Of a stretch of 52,822 nucleotides of DNA, positions 8,424-15,547 are shown one piece after another. Where the stretch lies: the NCBI GenBank assembly GCA_947086895.1, contig CAMUAR010000022.1, positions 1-52,822 of the forward strand, written 5' to 3'. The stretch comes from an uncultured Lachnospiraceae bacterium (GTDB lineage: Bacteria; Bacillota; Clostridia; Lachnospirales; Lachnospiraceae). Each line of letters starts with the position of its first letter. Position 1 is the stretch's first letter. The notes beneath the pieces are model-generated. The model saw nothing but the letters and a program-made list of their open reading frames with translations, ran no database searches and was not told the DNA's origin. The position numbers and the translations under genes were made by a program.

Positions 8424-11186
8424 TTACCACTGAATCAGGCTGTAATCAAAGTCCTTGTTTACGGTAACTTCCTGTCCTGATGGAAAGCAGAGAACCCATA
8501 TATTATCCCGATAGATCAGGCGGAGCCGGTCTTTATGTTCCGTTTCTTCTCTTTTTTCATAATCTGTTGTATAAATTTTATTGAATTCTTCCAATGTGCT
8601 TTCTTTTCCGTTGATGATTACCGCAGAATTCGAAATTTCACTGTACAGACCAAGCTGATATTTATTGTCTAAGAAACCGAAGTTTACCCAGTCGGTGCCG
8701 CCCGAACCAGAGCAGCCAAGACTTATGCAGTTTTCTTTAAAGGACACGCCGTTTATGCACCAGCTGCGATCAGGATAAAATAAATCGTAAAGTTTTTCTG
8801 CACGGTCGTCTGCAAATGTAAATACTGCCATAGAGATAGTATCGCCTGCTAAAAGTTCTGGTATGCCATCTCCGTCAAAATCGTGGATGCCCAGATAAAC
8901 CCGATTATTATTAGGGTCATAGTAATCTTTTTGTCTGTAGTTGTCCGGGTCTGAGCAGACAAGGAAACTTGGCAGGTCGCGGATAATATCAAGGTAGGCG
9001 GACTGCCATGAGTCCGCCGCAGGCAGCGGTTTTATCTGAAGGGAGATCCGAAAAAGAACTCCTTCGCAGAAAACAAGCCCGTGGTGGGAATCATAGAGGT
9101 AAACGAAACATCCAAACGGCGCGTCGCCTGGTACATCAAGGTTGTAGGAATCAATACTTTTTGATAAGATTCCGGCATTTTTCAGCGCATTGCCAAATAA
9201 GTTTGAAAACTCTTCCCAGCTGACAAGTTCTCTGTTGTACATTGGGACAGAAAAGTTTCCGTCAGCGGACTGAAAATAATCTGCTCCATACTGTAAGGAT
9301 GTGCCGATATAGCTGTCGATTTGCTCAGCTGACAGCGCATAAATTCCATCAGGTACAATGTAGCCTGTCACAGTCCAGCTTCCGTAGAGCGGTAAAACAG
9401 AAGAAGCCCAGCGGATTTCTTTTTTTCTGGCAAGAAGAAAGCCTCTTTCGTTTTCTGACGGGATAAAATACAGATTTATTTGCGAACACGGTGTTTCCTC
9501 ATATTTGAAACGTTTGTTGATCGTCGCTTTGACCGTTTCGTTTTCTACTGCTGCTTCGACAAAATCGAAGACATAGTCCAGGGTTTCGTAACCGGAACAG
9601 TCAATATAATAAAAGCCGTTTTCGTATTCAATAAGATTTTGTGTTTTTCCAGTAGGCGTAAGAGTTTTTGTATATTCCGAAAATGATGTTCCAAAAATTT
9701 GTAATGCAGTTTCATCTACTTCTTCACTGCTGACTTTAACACAGGTGGTCTCATTATGATATCGGTTTGTGTATCGTAAAACTTTTTCGTAATTTTCGCT
9801 GCTTGCGTAAGTATAAAACAGATAATTTTCCCAGAAGACATCATCCATACTTTGCAGGTTTGAAAAATCCGGCGTTCCAAGACTGATTTGTTTTAGAAAA
9901 TTTAAATTTTCTTCTTTCTGTACCGCTTCTTTTACAGAAGATAAAAGGAGATTTTCAGTGTCTTTTGGATTGCTGTTTTCAGGACGGTCTGTTTTTGTCT
10001 GGATTTCCTGAGCGTCTGGGTCGTTATCAGCATCTGAATTCTTATCATTGTTTTTTATACCATCGTCGGACTGGTCTTGTATCGTGCGTGCGTCGGATTC
10101 TTTTGGAAGTGTCATAAAAGCAGCGGCACAAAATGCTACAAGCAGCAAGGCAAAACATAAAATAATAGGATTATTTTTTCTTTTTTTCATAATATTTACC
10201 ACACGCCTTTCTGTATTTGATTTTCCAAATGCCAAACCGATCGAAAAACCGCTTCGTTTTGCCGCAAAAGAGAGCATTGTCATAGCGTAGGATTTGCGTT
10301 CTTCGAAAGAAAAATGCCGCAGGGTGCTTTCATCGCAGAACATTTCCATATCTTCGTTCATTTTATGAACAGCAAACCACACAAGCGGATTCCACCAATA
10401 CAGACAGGTGCAAACAAGACCAGCTGCCCGAATAAGCGGATCATAATGTTTGATATGAGTTTTTTCATGTTGAATGACATAGAGTTGTTCTTTTTCGTCC
10501 ATACAGTAAGGAAGAATAATTTTTGGACGAAAAACACCGATTACAAACGGCGATTGGATGGTCTCGCACAGCCAGATACAGCCCTCTTTGCGCACAGCGG
10601 TAAAGATTCGGCATCTGATAGTAAAGTACTGTATCGAACGAGTGAGCGAAACAGCGAGTACTCCAACAACATAAAGGGCAGAAAAAAGAGCAAACCGATA
10701 AGTTTCATTTTTTGCGGAAGGTTCGGATTGGTGAATAAGGTTATTGGAAGGAACCTTTGAAATATCCGAAGATTCTGTTGGCGGCACTGGAGTGCTTGGA
10801 TTGATCGTGCCATCCGAGATCGGTGTTTTGGGAGCAGCGGCGTTGGCTGTGGATGGCATAGTTGCGGCAGGAAATCTTGTTGTATCCTGCGATGCTGTAT
10901 TTTCTGAATTTTTTGAAAGATCGATTTGGTTTTTATTTTCAGAAAGAAATTTTACAGTGAAAAACTCCGGCAGCAGGCGAAAAGAAGTTTTGGGCAGTAC
11001 AGGGCATAAAAGTCGTATAATAACAATCACCCAGAGACTGTAACTGTAAAATTTGGGGTATTTTTTTAAAAAAGGCAATGCTGCTAAAACAATAAGGATT
11101 GGGATGCACGCCATAAGTCCCATCGTCCACAGCCGACCGATAACAGCGGATATTTTTAGATATCCAGTTTCCGATAATAGTCCCAT
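8424..11186 (-). CDS. M56 family (BlaR1-like) membrane metallopeptidase with atypical C-terminal sensor region
   Basis: This is a 920-residue protein. The N-terminal part has hydrophobic segments near residues 23-40, 50-65, 165-182 and 251-272. A zinc site HEKTH spans 240-244, and a downstream NEDMEMFCDE segment (about 277-286) provides the third ligand region. A Ser/Thr/Pro-rich loop fills about 90-160, and a further membrane helix lies near 340-360. In BlaR1/MecR1 this layout cleaves the BlaI/MecI repressor after signal perception. Here the extracellular part lacks a penicillin-binding SxxK domain; instead it has an acidic linker and a region ending with a FDGDGIPELLAGD calcium-loop-like motif. 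No blaI gene lies next to it. The start is ATG 11186 with AAGGAAGG upstream. Ligand and target are unknown. Confidence 0.8.
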   Translation of the reverse strand: MGLLSETGYLKISAVIGRLWTMGLMACIPILIVLAALPFLKKYPKFYSYSLWVIVIIRLLCPVLPKTSFRLLPEFFTVKFLSENKNQIDLSKNSENTASQDTTRFPAATMPSTANAAAPKTPISDGTINPSTPVPPTESSDISKVPSNNLIHQSEPSAKNETYRFALFSALYVVGVLAVSLTRSIQYFTIRCRIFTAVRKEGCIWLCETIQSPFVIGVFRPKIILPYCMDEKEQLYVIQHEKTHIKHYDPLIRAAGLVCTCLYWWNPLVWFAVHKMNEDMEMFCDESTLRHFSFEERKSYAMTMLSFAAKRSGFSIGLAFGKSNTERRVVNIMKKRKNNPIILCFALLLVAFCAAAFMTLPKESDARTIQDQSDDGIKNNDKNSDADNDPDAQEIQTKTDRPENSNPKDTENLLLSSVKEAVQKEENLNFLKQISLGTPDFSNLQSMDDVFWENYLFYTYASSENYEKVLRYTNRYHNETTCVKVSSEEVDETALQIFGTSFSEYTKTLTPTGKTQNLIEYENGFYYIDCSGYETLDYVFDFVEAAVENETVKATINKRFKYEETPCSQINLYFIPSENERGFLLARKKEIRWASSVLPLYGSWTVTGYIVPDGIYALSAEQIDSYIGTSLQYGADYFQSADGNFSVPMYNRELVSWEEFSNLFGNALKNAGILSKSIDSYNLDVPGDAPFGCFVYLYDSHHGLVFCEGVLFRISLQIKPLPAADSWQSAYLDIIRDLPSFLVCSDPDNYRQKDYYDPNNNRVYLGIHDFDGDGIPELLAGDTISMAVFTFADDRAEKLYDLFYPDRSWCINGVSFKENCISLGCSGSGGTDWVNFGFLDNKYQLGLYSEISNSAVIINGKESTLEEFNKIYTTDYEKREETEHKDRLRLIYRDNIWVLCFPSGQEVTVNKDFDYSLIQW

Positions 11187-11224
11187 ACTTAATCCTTCCT
11201 TTTTATGTCAGTCTACGGTAATAA

Positions 11225-11262
11225 ACTAATTGTAGTCTATCATAATAGATTGCTCTTGTCAA
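11225..11262 (-). promoter_or_regulatory. Promoter of the M56 gene with BlaI-like dyad
   Basis: On the minus strand, TTGACA (plus positions 11257-11262), a 17-base spacer and TAGACT (11234-11239) form a sigma-A promoter. A near-palindrome ACTACAATTAGT (11225-11236) overlaps the -10 and resembles the ACTACA/TGTAGT half-sites bound by BlaI/MecI-family repressors. Regulation by an unlinked BlaI homologue is inferred. Confidence 0.5.
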
Positions 11263-11419
11263 GCATTATTTCCATGACTGGAAAACAGTTTTTCTTTTTG
11301 TGATTTGTCCTTTAAATAGCCGAATATCATAAAAATATATAAAAAAGGATAAAACTTCTCTTTTTTGTTTGGTTATATTTGAATAGAATTGCGCAATAAA
11401 TAATAATACAATAAAAAGA

Positions 11420-11448
11420 ATGACATATTGCTGCTTTTGTGTTATACT
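11420..11448 (+). promoter_or_regulatory. Promoter of the hybrid histidine kinase gene
   Basis: ATGACA (11420-11425), a 17-base spacer and TATACT (11443-11448) precede the gene starting at 11477. The leader would be only about 20 bases and carries AAGGAGG before the ATG. The rest of the gap from 11187 holds the divergent M56 promoter and no gene. Confidence 0.5.
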
Positions 11449-11476
11449 TTGTCCGAGAGAATGCAAGGAGGCTATC

Positions 11477-13681
11477 ATGGAAGAGCAGAGGGCAAATCAC
11501 AATATGATTGAATACATACTGGCGGTGTTAAGCATGTCAGATGGACAGCTGGATATCAACAGCATAGTAGAAGGCGGAGAAAGTGAAATAGCCTCTTTTT
11601 TTAATGATGCGCAAAATATCCAGGCGGCTCATGAGATTATTAAATTTATGGATGAAATGCCAGGCGGTTTCCTGATCTATTGTGCAGATAGGGATGAGAG
11701 GATTATCTATGCAAACAGGGCATTGGTAAGAATTTTTGGGTGTGTCACCCTGCACGAATTCCGAAAGTTGACTGGAAATTCATTTAAAGGGCTTGTGCAT
11801 CCTGAAGATTTGGAGTCGGTAGAGCAGAGCATTCGGGAGCAGGTTTTTGGAAGCCTGCATGATCTGGATTATGTGGAATACCGGATTGTGCGTGCAGATG
11901 GACAGGTGCGCTGGGTTGAAGATTATGGACATTTTGTGTATACGAAGATATTTGGGAATATTTTTTATGTCTTTATGGGGGATGCCACAGACAAAAGGCG
12001 CAGAAGAGAGCAGGAATTACAAAATCTGATTGAAGAGTACGACAGAGAGAGAAAGCAGATTAATCAAGAACATTTAAGACGAATGGAAGTAATTGAAGGA
12101 TTGAGTGTAAACTATGAGTCTATTCTCTATGTCGATCTGGATACGGATCAGGTTTTGCCATACCGGTTGAGCGAGCGGGCGGAACGGCAGTTCGGTGAGA
12201 AGTGTCAGATAGGCGGATATATCAAGTATGCGAAGGACTATGCAAGTATGTGGGTTCATCCAGAAGATAAAGAGCTGGTTTCATATACAACAACACCAGA
12301 ACATATCCGCGAGAAACTTGCAAACCAGAAAACATATTATATCAATTATCGCATTCTGAATAATGGTGAACTGCAGTATTTGCAGCTGCGCGTTGTAAAC
12401 GTTGGAAGCAAAGAGCATATTTCGCAGATTGTTATGGGCTACCGCCGGGTTGATATGGAAATACGGCGTGAGATGGAACAAAATCAAGTTCTTGAGGGTG
12501 CTTTAAACGATGCGAAACTGGCGAGCATTGCGAAAAGCACATTCCTTTCAAATATGTCTCATGATATGAGAACTCCGCTGAACGGAATTTTTGGTTTTAC
12601 GTCCTTGGCAAAAAAGCATATTAATGATCCAATATTAGTCAGAGAGTATTTGGAGAAGATCGAGGCGTCCAGCAAGCTGCTTTTGGATCTGATTGACAAG
12701 GTGCTTGAAATATCGTGGGCGGAATCCAATGATGTTCAGCTTGAGGAAGTGGAATGCAATTTGTGCGATATTATGCAGGATGTGCAGAAATCACTGTTTG
12801 TTCAGGCCTCCGAGAAAAATATTGCGTTTTCGCTTGATGTCACAGGAATGGAACACCGCAATATCTATGCGGACAGCGATAAGCTGAAACAGCTGCTTTT
12901 GTACCTGGGAAGCAACGCTGTAACTTACACAAAAAATGGCGGCAGAGTCAGAATGGCAGCAAAAGAAATCGGGAGACTGCCAAATGATTATGCGACGTAT
13001 CAGTTTGTCGTGGAAGATACTGGAATCGGAATTAGCAGCGATTTTTTGGAGCGCATTTTTGAGCCGTTTGAGCGCGAGAAAAATACGACGTTTTCCGGGG
13101 TACATGGCACGGGGCTTGGGCTGACAATCGCCAAAAATATTGTGGAAGTTATGGGCGGTCAGATCAATGTGGACAGTGCGCTCGGCAAAGGGACAAAGTT
13201 TGTTGTCACACTTCGGTTCCGCATGCAGACTCAGCCTGTTTTGTTTTATACGGATACTGGAGATGTAATTGCTGCTTTGCAGAATCAGCAGATTTTGCTT
13301 GTCGAGGACAATGAAATCAATCTGGAAATTGAGAATGAAATATTAGGCGATCTTGGCTTTGTCATTGATACGGCAAGCAATGGAAAAATTGCTGTGGAAA
13401 AAGTGAAAAATTCCAAACCGGGAGATTATGTTCTGATTTTGATGGATATTCAGATGCCGATTATGGATGGAAGAGAGGCGGCGAGACAGATTCGCAGATT
13501 GGAAAACTATGAGCTTGCACATATTCCAATTATCGCTCTATCGGCGGACGCTTATGAGAGTGACAAGCGTCTTTCGATTGAATGCGGGATGGACGCGCAC
13601 CTGACAAAACCGATTGATGTGGCGCTGCTGCTGGAGACAATCGCAAAGATTATGCAGATTCACAGACCGCTGCTTGGATAG
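11477..13681 (+). CDS. Hybrid sensor histidine kinase / response regulator with PAS domains
   Basis: This 734-residue protein appears cytoplasmic, because no membrane helix is visible. It has a PAS domain at about residues 45-170 (FLIYCADRDERIIYANRALV) and a second PAS-like region at about 210-330. A HisKA domain carries the phospho-acceptor in SNMSHDMRTPLNG (His 362). The HATPase has an N box near NAVTYT and G boxes EDTGIGI and GTGLGLTIAKN. The C-terminal receiver domain has LVEDNEINLEIE and the phospho-acceptor Asp 657 in LMDIQMPIMDG. Such proteins relay phosphate from His to an internal Asp and then usually to an Hpt protein; none is nearby. ATG 11477 is chosen because AAGGAGG is placed correctly before it; an upstream in-frame ATG at 11420 overlaps the promoter. 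Confidence 0.9.
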   Translation: MEEQRANHNMIEYILAVLSMSDGQLDINSIVEGGESEIASFFNDAQNIQAAHEIIKFMDEMPGGFLIYCADRDERIIYANRALVRIFGCVTLHEFRKLTGNSFKGLVHPEDLESVEQSIREQVFGSLHDLDYVEYRIVRADGQVRWVEDYGHFVYTKIFGNIFYVFMGDATDKRRRREQELQNLIEEYDRERKQINQEHLRRMEVIEGLSVNYESILYVDLDTDQVLPYRLSERAERQFGEKCQIGGYIKYAKDYASMWVHPEDKELVSYTTTPEHIREKLANQKTYYINYRILNNGELQYLQLRVVNVGSKEHISQIVMGYRRVDMEIRREMEQNQVLEGALNDAKLASIAKSTFLSNMSHDMRTPLNGIFGFTSLAKKHINDPILVREYLEKIEASSKLLLDLIDKVLEISWAESNDVQLEEVECNLCDIMQDVQKSLFVQASEKNIAFSLDVTGMEHRNIYADSDKLKQLLLYLGSNAVTYTKNGGRVRMAAKEIGRLPNDYATYQFVVEDTGIGISSDFLERIFEPFEREKNTTFSGVHGTGLGLTIAKNIVEVMGGQINVDSALGKGTKFVVTLRFRMQTQPVLFYTDTGDVIAALQNQQILLVEDNEINLEIENEILGDLGFVIDTASNGKIAVEKVKNSKPGDYVLILMDIQMPIMDGREAARQIRRLENYELAHIPIIALSADAYESDKRLSIECGMDAHLTKPIDVALLLETIAKIMQIHRPLLG

Positions 13682-13708
13682 CAAACTGCGGGTTTCAATA
13701 AAAACAGG

Positions 13709-13736
13709 TTGACAATTTAAAAATTTATGTTACAAT
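13709..13736 (+). promoter_or_regulatory. Promoter of the pheST T-box transcript
   Basis: TTGACA (13709-13714), a 16-base spacer and TACAAT (13731-13736) place the transcription start near 13743, just upstream of the T-box leader. Confidence 0.65.
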
Positions 13737-13742
13737 GTAACA

Positions 13743-14037
13743 CAAGATTTTTCAATAAAAAATTATAAAAATGCGATGAAGGTGTCTGCGGATTACCGCA
13801 GTAGACTGTTATTTTCACTCAGAGAAGGAGAGTCACCGGCTGAAAGCTCTCCCGTGTTCCTGTAGCAGTTGACGTTCTCACCGGAGCAGCAGCGCTGAAC
13901 AAAGAGTTTTATTAGGTGCTGACGGATTCATGCACGTTACGTATGTTATTGAGTGTCCGCTTTCTTGGCGGAAATCAGGGTGGTACCGCGAAGTTATAAT
14001 ACTCCGTCCCTTGCTTTGGCAGGGGGCGGTTTTTTTA
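13743..14037 (+). promoter_or_regulatory. T-box leader (tRNA-Phe responsive) with terminator
   Basis: The conserved T-box core AGGGTGGTACCGCG is present at about 13977-13990. It is followed by an intrinsic terminator with stem CCGTCCCT / AGGGGGCGG and a run of T ending near 14037. A probable specifier codon TTC (Phe) lies at 13875-13877 in a GACGTTCTCACC context, and an apical GGCTGAAAGCT element is visible near 13840. Binding of uncharged tRNA-Phe would stabilise the antiterminator and allow expression of pheS and pheT. The T-box identity is secure; the exact specifier position is inferred from sequence context and the downstream genes. Confidence 0.88.
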
Positions 14038-14139
14038 TGCACACGGGTACCTAAGTGAAATTTGTCAGCAGAAGCTGACGGGTACCCGGCGTGCGAGTAG
14101 GGAGAAGGGGAATTTTCTCTACTCGATTGCACACGCCCA
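14036..14139 (+). repeat. Terminator-linked palindromic repeat, copy 1
   Basis: The copy begins TATGCACACGGG directly in the T-run of the T-box terminator. It contains a GTCAGC / GCTGAC hairpin (14065-14080) and a larger hairpin GAGTAGGGAGAA / TTCTCTACTC. It ends with CTCGATTGC (to 14130), and a closing CACGCC pairs with GGCGTG. Other copies lie at 18032, 36216 (minus), 39943 and 50650 (minus). Confidence 0.6.
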
Positions 14140-14210
14140 CATAAGGAGTATAGTTGCTGACGCAGCAAACAGAAAAGTGCAGCAAAAGCGGCGCGGAAAT
14201 GAGGAATTGC

Positions 14211-14358
14211 TGTGAAACATCCGCTTGATCACGGATGTTTTGCAGGGCTATTTGTGCCGAGAACGTCACAAATAAGTTTTGACCTGATAAGAGAAACTGT
14301 ATTCGCAGTTTTTTTTGCGGTTCCTCGAACGGAAACGTTCTCGGAATGGAGGATTACT
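14211..14358 (+). ncRNA. Structured leader upstream of pheS, copy A of a duplicated RNA element
   Basis: Order of elements: a hairpin AAACATCCG (14215-14223) / CGGATGTTT (14232-14240); a hairpin ATTTGTG (14250-14256) / CACAAAT (14267-14273) whose 10-base loop is CCGAGAACGT; a hairpin around GAGAAACTGTATTCGCAG; a TTCC / GGAA hairpin; then ACGTTCTCGG (14335-14344), the exact complement of the 10-base loop. AATGGAGGA and the pheS ATG follow at once. The loop and the strand before the ribosome binding site can form a pseudoknot. The same element precedes pheT. Function as a translational or stability control element is inferred. Confidence 0.7.
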
Positions 14359-15378
14359 ATGAAGGAAAAGTTGGCAGAGTTAAGAGAAAAAGCCCTGACA
14401 CAGATCGGTGCTTCGGAAGGGCTGGAACGATTGAATGATATTCGCGTGGCATTCCTTGGAAAAAAAGGTGAACTGACCAGTATGTTAAAGTCGTTGAAAG
14501 ATGTCGCGCCGGAGGAAAGACCAACGGTCGGTCAGATGGTAAATGAAGCGAGGGCGGCGATTGAGGAGAAACTTGAAGAGCGCAGGCGGGCGTTTGAGAA
14601 AAAGTTTCAGGAAGAGAAATTAAAAGCGGAGACCATCGATGTGACGCTTCCGGCAAAAAAACCGCTGATTGGGCATCGGCACCCAAACACAATCGCTCTT
14701 GAGGAAGTGGAGCGTATTTTTGTGGGCATGGGATATGAAGTTGTGGAAGGCCCGGAAGTTGAGTACGATTACTATAATTTCGAGGCGCTGAATATTCCGA
14801 AAAACCATCCGGCAAGAGATGAGCAGGATACATTTTATATTACGGATAATATTGTGCTGCGCACGCAGACATCTTCGGTTCAGGCGCACGTTATGGAACA
14901 CACAAAGCCGCCGATCCGCATTATTGCACCGGGACGTGTATTCCGCTCCGATGAAGTGGACGCAACACATTCACCGAGCTTTCACCAAATTGAAGGGCTT
15001 GTAATTGACAAGCATATTACTTTTTCAGACTTAAAGGGAACACTTGCAGAATTCGCAAAAGAATTGTTTGGCGAAGATACAAAGGTAAAATTCCGCCCGC
15101 ACCATTTCCCGTTTACAGAACCGTCGGCGGAGGTAGATGTATCTTGCTTTAAGTGTAAAGGAAAAGGATGCAGATTCTGCAAAGGTTCCGGCTGGATCGA
15201 GATTCTTGGCTGTGGTATGGTACATCCAAAAGTATTAAAAATGAGCGGTATTGACCCGGAAGAATATACAGGATTTGCATTTGGCGTCGGGTTAGAGCGC
15301 ATTGCATTGCTGAAATATGAAATTGATGATATGAGATTATTATATGAAAATGATATGAGATTCTTAAAGCAGTTTTAA
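14359..15378 (+). CDS. pheS: Phenylalanyl-tRNA synthetase alpha subunit
   Basis: This subunit catalyses Phe-AMP formation and transfer to tRNA-Phe within the (alpha beta)2 enzyme. The 339 residues have the usual length. An N-terminal coiled-coil arm (about 1-90) is followed by the class II catalytic core: [20 protein letters not shown] (about 103-122), the motif 2 region [20 protein letters not shown], a Cys-rich [15 protein letters not shown] insert and a motif 3 segment [20 protein letters not shown] at the end. ATG 14359 is chosen because GGAGG lies 7 bases upstream and it gives the family length; in-frame extensions at 14212 would translate the structured leader. It is co-transcribed with pheT under T-box control. 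Confidence 0.97.
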   Translation: MKEKLAELREKALTQIGASEGLERLNDIRVAFLGKKGELTSMLKSLKDVAPEERPTVGQMVNEARAAIEEKLEERRRAFEKKFQEEKLKAETIDVTLPAKKPLIGHRHPNTIALEEVERIFVGMGYEVVEGPEVEYDYYNFEALNIPKNHPARDEQDTFYITDNIVLRTQTSSVQAHVMEHTKPPIRIIAPGRVFRSDEVDATHSPSFHQIEGLVIDKHITFSDLKGTLAEFAKELFGEDTKVKFRPHHFPFTEPSAEVDVSCFKCKGKGCRFCKGSGWIEILGCGMVHPKVLKMSGIDPEEYTGFAFGVGLERIALLKYEIDDMRLLYENDMRFLKQF

Positions 15379-15398
15379 TATATTAAAGAGGGTTACAC

Positions 15399-15547
15399 TG
15401 TGAAAAATAAGTGCATCCACATTATTTTTCATAAGGCTGTTTGTGCCGAGAACGTCACAAATCAGCCCTGCTCCGACAGGAGAAACTGCATTCGCAGATT
15501 TCTCTTGCGGTTCCTCAAACGGAAACGTTCTCGGAATGGAGGATTTT
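15399..15547 (+). ncRNA. Structured leader upstream of pheT, copy B of the duplicated RNA element
   Basis: The same architecture as before pheS. A first hairpin TGAAAAATAA (15401-15410) / TTATTTTTCA (15422-15431) has a different sequence from copy A but the same fold. A hairpin GTTTGTG (15439-15445) / CACAAAT (15456-15462) has the identical 10-base loop CCGAGAACGT. Then come GAGAAACTGCATTCGCAG with a fuller TTTCTC partner, the TTCC / GGAA hairpin and ACGTTCTCGG (15525-15534), before AATGGAGGA and the pheT ATG. The preserved fold despite sequence change in the first hairpin argues for a selected RNA structure. Confidence 0.7.

Noticed and set aside
14212..14358. In-frame extension of PheS through its leader
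   Set aside because: The extension gives 49 extra residues not typical of PheS, has no ribosome binding site, and crosses a structured RNA that is shared with pheT.
15443..15547. In-frame extension of PheT through its leader
   Set aside because: Same reasons; the similarity of the two translated extensions comes from the duplicated RNA element, not from protein homology.
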